Assembly: GCA_963774345.1 (NCBI GenBank) | Contig: CAVZFB010000065.1 | Location: forward strand, 62,001-126,000 | Length of the DNA stretch: 64,000 nucleotides | Source: AP-15 sp963774345 | Lineage (GTDB): Bacteria; Pseudomonadota; Alphaproteobacteria; ATCC43930; CGMCC-115725 | Direction of reading: 5' to 3' | Part shown: positions 18,533 to 27,554 of the stretch, piece by piece | Layout: the number at the start of each line of letters is the position of its first letter | Numbering within the stretch: the stretch's first letter is position 1 | The notes under the pieces: generated by a model | What the model saw: only the letters and a program-made list of their open reading frames with translations | Database searches by the model: none | What the model was told of the DNA's origin: nothing | Made by a program: the position numbers and the translations under genes

Positions 18533-20520
18533 CCCGGATCTGCCGGTCGGGGGGCGATCGCCGGTACGGTGCGGGATCTCGGCAGCCGCATCCTCAGGCG
18601 TCGGTCACTGAGCGAGACCAGCCCGCCGAGCGCCGCCAACACCGCGCCGAACCAGACCCACGGGACAAGCGGGTTGTAATACGCGCGCACGACCCAGCCA
18701 CCTTTTCCGTCGGGATCGCCGAGCGCCAGATAGAGATCGCCGAAGCCGTTGGTCGAGATCGAAGTGTTCGTCGTCGTGCTTCCAGCGATCGGATACCAGC
18801 GGCGCTCGGGATGGACGGTGAACGGGGGGCTGCCCGGCCGATCGACCACGATCTCGGCGCGCTGAACCTGGTAATTTTCGACATTACCCTCGGTCACCCC
18901 GACGAAGTGCAGGGTACGGCCGGCGATTTGCAGATCGTCGCCGGCGCGCAGAGTCTCGATCCGCTCACTGCGCCAGGCAATAGAGACCGTCACCCCGGCG
19001 ATCAAGACGCCGACGCCGAAATGGGCGATCGCGTAGCCCCATGTGCCGCGCGGCAGATGGCGCAGGCGCCGCCACACGGTGCCCGCAGGCAGCTTGCCGA
19101 TACCGGTCCGGTCGGCAAGATCGGCCAGCACGCCGAGCATCGCCCAGGCGGCGAGCGCCACTCCGGCAAGCGCCGCCGGGGATGCGCTGCGGTTGAACAT
19201 AAACACGGCCAGCGGGGCGAGGAGCGCTCCCGCGAATGCCGGCGACAGTCGGCGCAAAGCCGCCCGCAAACTCCCGTGGCGCCAGGCGAGAACCGGGCCG
19301 ATGACCATGGCAACAAGACCCGGCACGACGATTGGGACAAATGTCACGTCAAAATATTGCGGCCCGACCGACAATTTGGCCCCGCTCCACACCTCGGCGA
19401 AGAGCGGGTAGAAGGTGCCCAGGAACACTGTCGCCATACCGGCCGCGAGCAGCAGGTTGTTGAGCACCAGCGCGCCCTCGCGGCTTACCGGCGCGAATGG
19501 GTTGCCGGCTTCGAGGCCCGGCGCGCGCAACGCGTAGAGGATCAGGCCGCCGCCGATCACGATCCCGACCAGGACCAGAATGAAGACGCCGCGCGCCGGG
19601 TCGAGAGCAAAGGAATGGACCGAGGTCAGCACCCCCGAGCGCACCAGAAAGGTCCCGATCAGGCTCATGCCGAAGGTCATGATCGCCAGCAACACAGTCC
19701 AGCGCTGCAACGTCTCGCGCTTTTCGACGACCGCGGCCGAATGCAGCAGCGCGGTGCCCAGCAGCCACGGCATGAACGAGGCGTTCTCGACCGGGTCCCA
19801 CGCCCACCAGCCGCCCCAGCCGAGCACGTAATAGGCCCACCAGCTGCCCATCGCGACGCCGATCGTCAGCCCGCACCACGCGGTCAGAGCCCAGGGCCGG
19901 ACCCAGCGCGCCCAGGCGGCACCGACCCGGCCCTCGATCAGCGCGGCGATCGCAAAAGAATAGGTGATCGAGAACCCGACATAGCCGAAGTAGAGAAACG
20001 GCGGGTGAAAGGCGAGGCCCGGATCCTGCAGCAATGGGTTCAGGTCGCGGCCGTCGGCCGGGACCGGAAACAGCCGCTCGAACGGGTTCGACGTCGCGAC
20101 GATAAATAATAGCGTGCCAAAACCGAGCAGACCCTGGATCGCCAGGGTGCGCGCGCGCAGGCTCGCCGGCAATGCGCGGCCAAATACGGCGACGAGCCCG
20201 CCGAACAACGCCAGCATGAACACCCACAGCATCATCGAGCCTTCGTGGCTGCCCCACGCGCCGGTCACCTTGTAGAGCATCGGTTTCGACAGGCTCGAAT
20301 TCTCGAAGACGTTGCGGACCGAGAAGTCGGAGACGATGTGGGCGTGGAAAAAGACCGCGAAGGACAACGCCACCAGGCCGAGTTGCAGCAGTGCCGCCGG
20401 CCGCGCCAGATCCATCAACGCCCGGCTGCGCGCCGCGGCGCCGATCAGCGGCGCCATTCCCTGCACCGCCGCGACCAGCAGGGCGAGGACCAGCGCGAAA
20501 TGGCCGATCTCGACCAGCAT
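18529..20520 (-). CDS. ccmF: Haem lyase CcmF
   Basis: 663 residues, intact. A polytopic inner-membrane protein with about 15 helices. The periplasmic tryptophan-rich motif GWGGWWAWDPVEN near 237 and conserved histidines in FHAHIVSD, AFHPPFLYFG and LLHSAAVVEK are those of CcmF, which attaches haem to apocytochrome c together with CcmH. It heads the visible ccmF-ccmH-ccmI operon. The gene usually found between ccmF and ccmH in alphaproteobacteria, ccmG/dsbE, is absent here; ccmE is also not upstream. Confidence 0.95.
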   Translation of the reverse strand: MLVEIGHFALVLALLVAAVQGMAPLIGAAARSRALMDLARPAALLQLGLVALSFAVFFHAHIVSDFSVRNVFENSSLSKPMLYKVTGAWGSHEGSMMLWVFMLALFGGLVAVFGRALPASLRARTLAIQGLLGFGTLLFIVATSNPFERLFPVPADGRDLNPLLQDPGLAFHPPFLYFGYVGFSITYSFAIAALIEGRVGAAWARWVRPWALTAWCGLTIGVAMGSWWAYYVLGWGGWWAWDPVENASFMPWLLGTALLHSAAVVEKRETLQRWTVLLAIMTFGMSLIGTFLVRSGVLTSVHSFALDPARGVFILVLVGIVIGGGLILYALRAPGLEAGNPFAPVSREGALVLNNLLLAAGMATVFLGTFYPLFAEVWSGAKLSVGPQYFDVTFVPIVVPGLVAMVIGPVLAWRHGSLRAALRRLSPAFAGALLAPLAVFMFNRSASPAALAGVALAAWAMLGVLADLADRTGIGKLPAGTVWRRLRHLPRGTWGYAIAHFGVGVLIAGVTVSIAWRSERIETLRAGDDLQIAGRTLHFVGVTEGNVENYQVQRAEIVVDRPGSPPFTVHPERRWYPIAGSTTTNTSISTNGFGDLYLALGDPDGKGGWVVRAYYNPLVPWVWFGAVLAALGGLVSLSDRRLRMRLPRSRTVPAIAPRPADPG

Positions 20521-20550
20521 GTCACGGTTCTTGGGTCAGCGGCCAAATTC

Positions 20551-20715
20551 CCGGGAACCGGGAAAATAACCGGGAAGGCTGCGCGTTGGCCACTTTACGG
20601 TCCTAAGTCGCATTAAATCCGAGTTTTGAATCAATCACTTCCGAAGGAATTCCCGTGAGCGCGGAACCGGGAATTTCTCGGATTGAACCGGGAAAGAATT
20701 CCGCAGAACCGGGAA
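20551..20715. repeat. Cluster of GAACCGGGAA repeats, three at exact 21-bp spacing
   Basis: GAACCGGGAA occurs at 20555, 20664, 20685 and 20706, with a nine-base match at 20568. The last three copies are spaced exactly 21 bp, two turns of DNA, so they would face the same side of the helix. They lie upstream of ccmF, which is transcribed away, in a 333-bp stretch with no convincing gene. Confidence 0.7.
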
Positions 20716-20853
20716 TACACGGGAATTGCCAGAGACCGGCCATACCCGGAGCAATCCGCTTCACCACCATCCATTCTGGCACGAGCATTTCCTGTAAGCG
20801 AGCTATTATGCGGGCGAGATGTGGTCGGACGATGGCGAGCAGCCCGCCGCCGC

Positions 20854-22075
20854 TTATTCGGCGCCGTCGTTGAGCAGCATGCGGCCGTAGGGCGCCAGCC
20901 CGGCCACGCGGCTCGCGGCGGTGTGGGTCAACACGGTCATCACGTCGCGGCGGATCGAGCCCAGCTCGTCATTGTCGTAGACCCAGCGGGCGCCGTCCAA
21001 TTCGCACAGCCGGTCGATGGCCCAGCCGACCTGGTGCTGTGCGTAGACCATGTCGCGGCGCGCGCGCAACGCCTCGGCCTCGGTGATCCGGCGGCCCGAA
21101 CTGACCTCGGCGGTGCTGGATTCCCGCCCGGTGTGCAGCAGCATCGTCGCCGCATCGATCGCGGCGGCGGCCTCGCCGAGCGTCATCTGCACGAATTCGG
21201 AGTCGGCCAACCGTCTCACCCCGCGCGACACCCGGCCGGCGAACGACCGGCAGGCGACATCGAGCGCGCGGCGGCCGAGGGCGATCGGCACCGGCGGCAG
21301 CGAATAGGAGACCAGGTAACCGCGCGGCGCGCGCAACACCGGATAGTCAGGATGGACCAAGGCGCCCGGCGGCGTGCCGGCGAACAGGTCGCTGACCATC
21401 ACGACGCGGTGCTCGGGCACGAACACGTCATCGAGGACCAGCGACTTCGAGCCGGTGCCGGCGAGGCCCAAGGTCTGCCAGTCGTCGACGATCTCGATCT
21501 CGGCGAACGGCACCAGCAGATAGGCATGGGTGCGCGGGTCGCCCATTTGCCCAAGGAACGCGCCGATAATCGCCCATTGCGCATAGTCGCAGCCGCTCGA
21601 AAACGAGTAGCGGCCGCTGAGCCGCCAGCCGCCCGGCACGCGCTTGGCGGCGGCGCGCGGCGCCAAGGAGGACGCGGCGACCGCCTCGGGATCGGCGCCC
21701 CAGACATCGATCTGCGCCTGCTCAGGGTACTGGGCGACGATCCATTGATGCTCGGCCAAGACCGCATAGACCCAGGCCGAGGAGGCGCAGCCCAAAGGTG
21801 AACTCCTCGACGATCCGCGAGAACAGGCTGAACCGCCCCTGCATGCCGCCAAACCGCCGCGGCTGCAAAATGCGCAGGATGCCCGCCGCGCGATACTCGG
21901 CGATCGTCTCCGCCGGCACCTTTCGCGCCGCCGCCGCGTCCGACGCCCGGTCGGCCAGAAGCGGGATCAGCGCCCGGGCCCGCTCCAGCACCGCGCGCTC
22001 CTCGTCGGGCAGCCCGCTGTCGTCGCCGGAGATCGAGACCTGGTCACGGCGCGTCATGGGGTTCGCATCAGGCAT
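20854..22075 (-). CDS. Acyl-CoA dehydrogenase-fold flavoprotein (one frameshift)
   Basis: Flavin-dependent protein of the acyl-CoA dehydrogenase/hydroxylase superfamily, about 406 residues after correction. N-terminal helical part (ERAVLERARALIPLLADRA, then YRAAGILRILQPRRFGG), middle beta domain (GWRLSGRYSFSSGCDYAQW, IVDDWQTLGLAGTGS), and C-terminal helical domain (RRDMVYAQHQVGWAIDRL). The WxxxG pattern with SGC and no obvious catalytic glutamate fits group D flavin monooxygenases or hydroxylases (HsaA/HpaB-like) better than a true dehydrogenase. A TTT run near 21794-21796 has one extra base. Start may be 22075, 22057 or 22120. The substrate is unknown. Confidence 0.82.
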
Positions 22076-22332
22076 GCGGTCGCCGTTGCCTCCGTTTGAT
22101 GCTTCTGGTTCAGCGTGCATCCGAGACGGTGGCTACGCAAGAGGTCGTGGGCGAATAGGTTGCTGTTCGGGCTTATGATACGATATAGCCCGGTGCCGGG
22201 CCGCTCGCCGCGCTGACGGCGCGTCTTCAATTCGATCATGCCCCGAATGTGCTCACGCGAACCGGTTGGCTGGCCCCGGTTCCTCCTTCGCCGAGATCTC
22301 CGGGTACACGGAAACGTCTCGCCGGTAGCGCC

Positions 22333-22385
22333 GGGCGGGGCGCACCGCCCAAGGGGAGGTACCCCCAAGGGGGCACCGCCCAAGG
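22333..22385. repeat. GC-rich hairpin and 13-bp direct repeat
   Basis: A stem GGGCGG/CCGCCC (22333-22350) is followed by CCCCC-AA-GGGGG, and the 13-mer GCACCGCCCAAGG occurs at 22342 and 22373. It lies just past the 3' end of the PEP-CTERM gene and may act as a terminator for it, though no U-tract is present. Confidence 0.4.
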
Positions 22386-22409
22386 CTCGTGGTTCGGTGT
22401 CGGCGTTCG

Positions 22410-23279
22410 TTACGCTGCCTGACGCCGCCGCCAGGCCACGCCAAAGATCAACAAGCCGATACCCAACACCGACAGAGTCGACGGTTCAGGTACAGGGTCG
22501 GCCGTCAACTGGGTTATCAGGATCGCGGGTTGGTTGGCAGTATTGCTGTTTGGGTTGACTGCCGTGGCCCACAAGTATGGGTAATTATTGAGATTCACGT
22601 CGCTGAGCGCTGAAAAGTCGAATAGGCAGCTACCATTAGCGCCGATACCGCCGACGCATACGTTAGTACCCATCTGCAAAATGGTATCGTCGTATTTTGT
22701 GCCACTTAAAGCGGCAGACCGGGTAGCTTCATTGCTAAACCAAAATTCAACCTGTTCGCCTGGAGAGTTCATGACGTCTCCGAACACGATCGACTGCAAA
22801 GACCAGCTGCTCGCGTGACTCCCCAAGGCGAGGGTTAGCCATTCGGTATCGCCGAGGGTCGTGCTGAAGCCCGTACAAAGACTTGAACAAGCACCTAAGC
22901 CGGTGATATGGACCGAAGCACTATTGATGGTGGTTGCGTAATTATTGGATTGTGTCACCTTATCCTGGGTATTCCCACCGTTACCCCACGCATATGCGGC
23001 AACGGTAAATCCGCCACTCGTGAAGAGGGCGTCCTGATACACCGGACTAATCGCTGTGATCGCCGCGGTGTTGCCAGAAGCAGTTGCGGCAAAGGGACCG
23101 GAGGTGGCGGTAAAGCTCGGCGGCGCCGGCGGCGACACTATTGGCCCTGTTGAAAGCGAGTAACCGCTGGTGCCGAAATTCCAGCTTATTTGCGTCGCGT
23201 TTGCCGCATTTGCTGCTAAAGAGAGAGCGCCTGCAGCAAGCACAGCTTGCAGGGCACGCTTCATTCGTCGCTGAGTCAT
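22410..23279 (-). CDS. PEP-CTERM sorting domain protein
   Basis: 289 residues from ATG 23279 (ATG 23264 also possible). An N-terminal signal peptide (QAVLAAGALSLAANAANA) precedes a Ser/Thr/Asn-rich extracellular domain with Cys pairs (GLGACSSLCTG, NVCVGGIGANGSC). The C-terminus is the sorting signal: PVPEPSTL, a hydrophobic stretch (VLGIGLLIFGVAW) and an RRRQ tail. Such proteins are cut and exported by exosortase (EpsH), often in strains making exopolysaccharide. No exosortase gene is in the window. The gene stands alone in the island, and its third-position G/C looks lower than that of the flanking genes. Confidence 0.88.
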   Translation of the reverse strand: MTQRRMKRALQAVLAAGALSLAANAANATQISWNFGTSGYSLSTGPIVSPPAPPSFTATSGPFAATASGNTAAITAISPVYQDALFTSGGFTVAAYAWGNGGNTQDKVTQSNNYATTINSASVHITGLGACSSLCTGFSTTLGDTEWLTLALGSHASSWSLQSIVFGDVMNSPGEQVEFWFSNEATRSAALSGTKYDDTILQMGTNVCVGGIGANGSCLFDFSALSDVNLNNYPYLWATAVNPNSNTANQPAILITQLTADPVPEPSTLSVLGIGLLIFGVAWRRRQAA

Positions 23280-23412
23280 TTTGCACACCGTTAAGATGAA
23301 AATTACATCCACAGAGATCCGTACGCAATACGCGTGCCAATCCATGATACCTAAGATAATTCAATAGATTGCCGAGACAGTCTCGTTAACGGCAATCATG
23401 GGTTGTAAGAAG

Positions 23413-23457
23413 CACCTTACACAGGCCTTCTCCGTGAAACACCTTACACAGGCCTTT
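23413..23457. repeat. 27-bp-spaced tandem repeat
   Basis: The unit CACCTTACACAGGCCTT occurs at 23413 and 23440, a 27-bp period. Only two copies exist, so slippage is enough to explain it. Confidence 0.6.
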
Positions 23458-23899
23458 CTTGGCGAAATGGCCGCCATTGGTGGATCTCGCGTTTGGACGC
23501 GCTGACACGCAACGGCCGCTATCGGGCGCTGTGCAGCCGACGATCGCAAGATTACGATGAGTTCGGAGACCAGACAATACCTCGCGAGCCGCTATAGACC
23601 GCAGTTCCCGGGCTCTGTCGGAAGAATGCGTTCGGCTGTTGCGAGCGGTAATATTACGATCAACAAGACATTTACGTTAGGTTTTCGCCACGATGCTCTC
23701 CGACAATACGAACCCAACCTTTCGTCAGTTCAGCGTCTTGGAAGTGTTCAATAAAATCGTCCGTTGGCGGACCTAGGCCGATGTGATGAGGTTGGCTTAG
23801 TTGGCGGTGCTGCTATGCCTGTCGGAATTTCTTACAACACCGTGGGCAGCGACGCCGGATCAGACAAAGCCCATAACGGAGCAGACCCGTACCGCCATC

Positions 23900-24052
23900 A
23901 GCGACTGGTTGACCGTGCTCGACACCCGACGCGGTCGGCGCCCGCTCGGCAAGCCGCGGGATCAGCCCCCGCGCCCGCTCGAGCACCGCGCGCTCGTCCC
24001 CCGGCAGCGCGCTGTCGTCGTCGGAGAGAGAAGCCAGCCAGTGCCGCGACAT
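23900..24052 (-). pseudogene. Decayed duplicate of the flavoprotein 5' end
   Basis: Read on the minus strand this encodes GDERAVLERARGLIPRLAER, close to DEERAVLERARALIPLLADR of the flavoprotein at 20854-22075, and DNA similarity extends about 70 bp upstream of the start (GTGCATCGGAGACGG against GTGCATCCGAGACGG). After about 35 residues the similarity fades. It looks like a partial duplication, or the leftover of a deleted paralogue, about 2 kb from the intact copy. Confidence 0.6.
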
Positions 24053-24370
24053 AGGCTAGCCATCGGATGATCCATGGCGCTGGGTGCATCGGAGACGGCG
24101 GCGAAGCAAGCGTGACAACGTTTCTAGTAAATTGTCGGCCGTCGACAGCCTACGTTGGTGGCCGCCGAATATCCCGCCCCCGCCGTGGTTCATCGCCGTC
24201 TGCCGAAGGAATTGCATTACGAAACTACGGGAAAATAGCTCATTCTGATTAGGCTCGGCACCGGCGGTCTCGGCCTGAAAGTCACTCGCCAGGTCTCCTT
24301 CTCCGAAGGCGCCCGGATAGCGATCCCCGGGGTGTGTCGGACTAAGCATAAAATAAATGCTTGCTATGCT

Positions 24371-24384
24371 CCACATTTATGTGG
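24371..24384. promoter_or_regulatory. Perfect palindrome upstream of the 301-aa gene
   Basis: CCACAT-TT-ATGTGG is a perfect 14-bp dyad, 45 bp before the GTG start at 24430 and next to an A/T-rich promoter-like stretch (AAAATAAATGCTTGCTATG). A repressor operator controlling the following gene is plausible, but no regulator gene is adjacent. Confidence 0.4.
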
Positions 24385-24429
24385 TAACAGTTTCTAGGAA
24401 AGCAGGAAGCCTGGAAGGCCACAAAAGCT

Positions 24430-25335
24430 GTGAGTGACACGCCAAACGCACGCCGATTAGGCCAGCAGAAGGGTGGATTGGCGCGTAAGGAGCGTTTAAC
24501 CCCCGCTCAGCGGAGCGAAATCGCCTCTCGCGCGGCGCAGGCGAGATGGAGCCGTGAACCGGCAGCTGCAAATTTAGCAAAAATTGAGGACTTTCAGATG
24601 AACGTCGATGCGATTGATGCCGCGGATATCTTGGTGACTGAACTGAGTGAGCAAGCAGCACTACTCTCCCAGTCGGGAGTTACCGCACTCTCAACCGGAC
24701 ATCTTGCGGAAGCGAGGTTAATCATCAATGCGATAGAAGAGACCGAGGCGTTGCGTCAGCGAGCGGAACAGTTGAAGGCTGAGATTGTTGCGCTTCACTC
24801 CGCTTTCCTACCAGCCTCGCAACCAGATGGCGAATTTTCCGACATCGCCGGGTCAGAGGACCTTGACAGTGTTGCGCGAAAGCAGGATCGAACCGATCCC
24901 GTCCTAATGAATGCTAAAAGAAATGAGATACTTCGCCAATTAGAGGGCAAACATGGTGTCCGTTTTCACCGGCGGTCCGCGGCGATCTATCGAAGCGACG
25001 CCAACGAGGTAGGCGTCGTTTGCACCATGTCCAAATGGCACGCCAAAAATGAAAACTACTGGTATGCCTACCATCCGCACCAAGACGAATTTCTTGCCAC
25101 CACCAAGCAGGGATATTTCGTTCTCGGAATGATGGATCTAGATGTCGCAGTGGCGTTACCGGTAGAGGTCGTTCGCCAAAATCTGGGGAAACTGAATACG
25201 ACGACGACGCTGGACGGTCGGAGCTATTGGCATATTCATGTCTCGCGCTCGGGACGAAAAGGTTTTTCACTTCATCGGGCGAAGGGAGAGCCACCGTTGT
25301 CTGTAGAGCAGTATATGCTGGGCGTCGGAAGCTAA
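24430..25335 (+). CDS. Hypothetical protein with N-terminal GGLARK...ARW motif (301 aa)
   Basis: Begins at GTG 24430. Residues 9-42 contain RLGQQKGGLARKERLTPAQ and a basic helix ending in AAQARW, a motif common in proteins of mobile or phage origin. A helical, glutamate-rich middle follows (about 60-125, coiled-coil-like: AIEETEALRQRAEQLKAEIV). The C-terminal domain (about 165-290) begins EGKHGVRFHRRSAAIYRSD and contains YWYAYHPHQDEFL and SYWHIHVSR, mixed alpha/beta, not recognised. No signal peptide or membrane helix. It sits 177 bp upstream of an OLD-type nuclease gene on the same strand and could be its partner. Codon use is visibly less GC-rich than the flanking backbone. Confidence 0.75.
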   Translation: MSDTPNARRLGQQKGGLARKERLTPAQRSEIASRAAQARWSREPAAANLAKIEDFQMNVDAIDAADILVTELSEQAALLSQSGVTALSTGHLAEARLIINAIEETEALRQRAEQLKAEIVALHSAFLPASQPDGEFSDIAGSEDLDSVARKQDRTDPVLMNAKRNEILRQLEGKHGVRFHRRSAAIYRSDANEVGVVCTMSKWHAKNENYWYAYHPHQDEFLATTKQGYFVLGMMDLDVAVALPVEVVRQNLGKLNTTTTLDGRSYWHIHVSRSGRKGFSLHRAKGEPPLSVEQYMLGVGS

Positions 25336-25512
25336 CATTGCGGAGCAAGCTGGCCTCGACTCGCAGTTGCTGTTCTCGTTGGCAACATCTCGGCGCTCAC
25401 GCCGAAGGTGAACCCGAGCACGGCGGCAACGAGGCACGAGTTTGAGGATCGGATGGGTTTGCCTGTTTGCTTTTCTTGACAATGTCACTGTTATCTTTCG
25501 GGTGGGCAACAG

Positions 25513-27360
25513 ATGGAACTTACGTCTTTCAAAGTAACTAAGTACCGGAACGTCTGGGATTCAGGCTGGATCGAGGCCAACAAGATAACGGCCTTTGTAG
25601 GCCAGAATGAGGCCTGAAAAAGCAACCTGTTCGAGGCATTGTATCGGATTAATCCGTTCGTGCCCAACGAGACCTACAATATTGACGAAGACTGGCCCGT
25701 CGATGATTGGGGCAACAAGGATCCGTCTGCCGTTGTCTGCGAAGCCAAATTCTCGCTCACCTCAGCAGAGATCGAAGCCCTGTATGCGGAAGCTTCCATA
25801 CTGGCCCCGCAGCCCGGGGAACTATCCCACGGCGACGACGGGCAGGCGGCGGCTCATGAAGGGGGAGGCATGGGGTCAGAGGCCAAGGCTGCGCCACCCG
25901 CGCCGCCGGCTCAACTGTTCCTGATCGGGTCCCGATCCTATAGCGGCGGCCCGACCTTCTTTGTTTCGGAAGAGAAGTCGGAAAAGCTCGATCCGGTAAA
26001 GGTGGACGCCTGGGCCAAGAACCATGCCCCGAAGCTAGTCTATATCCACGATTACGAACTGACTGGAGCACAAATCGAGCGTGATCAACTAGCGGCACGC
26101 TACAAGCAACACCAATGGCACGAACTGACGAACGAGGAGCAGACGATCAAGATAATCCTCGATCTTGCCAAGGTCGATATCGACGAGTTTTTGTCGAAAG
26201 GGGGCACACCAGAAGGTCGCACTGTCCGTTCGTTCGACAAGCGGGCGGCGTCTTCATATCTGAGCAAGCAGTTCCGCGACCTCTGGACACAGAAGAAGGT
26301 CAATTTCCACGTCGAGATTGACGGGCCAACTCTGAATATTTTCGCCGAGGACGAAGCGGTGGGGATGCCGGTGCGGTTGCACCGCCGCTCAAGCGGCTTC
26401 CGGTGGCATGTTTCGTTCGCCTGGAAATTCACGCACGCGAGTCAAGGGCAGTACAAGGGGTGTGTCCTCCTGCTAGAGGAACCTGGCATTCATCTGCACT
26501 ATTCCGGGCAGCGCGATCTCTTAGATGTTTTCGACAGGCTCTCGGCAAGCAATACCATTCTCTATACGACGCATCTTGCTTCGATGGTTGATCTTGCCAA
26601 TCCCGAGCGCGTCCGTATCGTGGAGACCAAGGACAACCACAGCAAAGTCAAGAAGGGCGTCGTGAGCAGCCAACGCGCACCGATGGCCGTCATCGAATTG
26701 TCACTCGGGCTGACCGGCGATATGAGTGGGCTTCTCGGGACCCGCCAAACCTTGATTGTCGAGGGCGGTGACGATGCGCTGATCCTCCATAAGCTCTCGG
26801 GCATTTTGCGCGGCGAAGGCAAGGCGCACCTTTCCGACAGAATTTACCTCTGGCCAGCGAGGGGAGCCCCCAAGACACCTATGTACGCGGCCTTTGCTGT
26901 TGGACAGGCGTGGAATTCCGGGGTTTTGCTCGACAGTGATCCAGAGGGCCACGCCGCCAAGAAGAAGATAGATGAACTTGTGCTCAAAGATTTGGCAGTG
27001 GAGCAAAAGGCAAAATTCAGAGTCCTAATGCTTGGCCACGCCGCAGGCATCAAGAAAACGGACGCGGCCATCGAAGATCTTTTTGAAGATCAATTCTATA
27101 TTGACTGCGTAAACGCGGCGTTTGGCATATCCATTAAAGAAGAGGACCTTCCTCTCGACGGGTCCGATATGATTACCAAGCGAGTCGAGGTAATGTTAAT
27201 CCGACGGTATGGACACAAGGAACTCGATAAGCGGCGTGCCATGTCCGAGATCCTGCGCCGGTTTGATGGCTGGGAGACGGTTTCCGACTTGCCAAAGGGG
27301 ACGGCAGCCAAATCGGAGAGGTTGTTCAAGGCAATCAACGCCGCCTTCGAGAGCGTGTAA
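25513..27360 (+). pseudogene. OLD-family ATPase/Toprim nuclease with stop codon in Walker A
   Basis: From ATG 25513 the frame is continuous to 27360 except for one TGA at 25615-25617. The text around it reads FVGQNEA-stop-KSNLFEALYRI, so the stop replaces the glycine of the Walker A motif (GQNEAGKS). A single GGA-to-TGA change explains it. Downstream are the ATPase Walker B (CVLLLEEPGIHLH) with a following TTHLASMV histidine, and a Toprim domain starting TLIVEGGDDALIL and continuing VLLDSDPEG. This is the layout of OLD nucleases (about 615 residues), often phage-defence effectors. Unlike the other broken genes here, the defect is a substitution. It may be dead, or the base may be wrong. Confidence 0.85.
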
Positions 27361-27554
27361 TGATCGAGCAGCTGCGAGAGGTGCGTTTTGGCTTCGTGGA
27401 TGTCGACGGTCAGGATGGCGCATTACTGAGACTAAACTCGATTAGGCTAGACCACATGTCCGCCTGAGTGCGGGGCGACCCGTCTCACAGTATGCAGGTA
27501 ACGAGGGTTGCACCGGGTTGGCCGGTGCCGAGCCTCATGCATAGGAGACGGGTC

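Larger units (their letters stand above)
23280..24370. other. Gene-poor stretch of the accessory island
   Basis: About 1.1 kb without a convincing intact gene. It holds the 27-bp tandem repeat at 23413-23457 and the decayed 5' fragment of the upstream flavoprotein gene (about 23900-24120). Other open frames are short and have no protein-like signals. Confidence 0.6.

Noticed and set aside
20551..20715. CRISPR array
   Set aside because: The repeats are only 10 bp with 11-bp spacers and no cas genes; a real array needs longer units.
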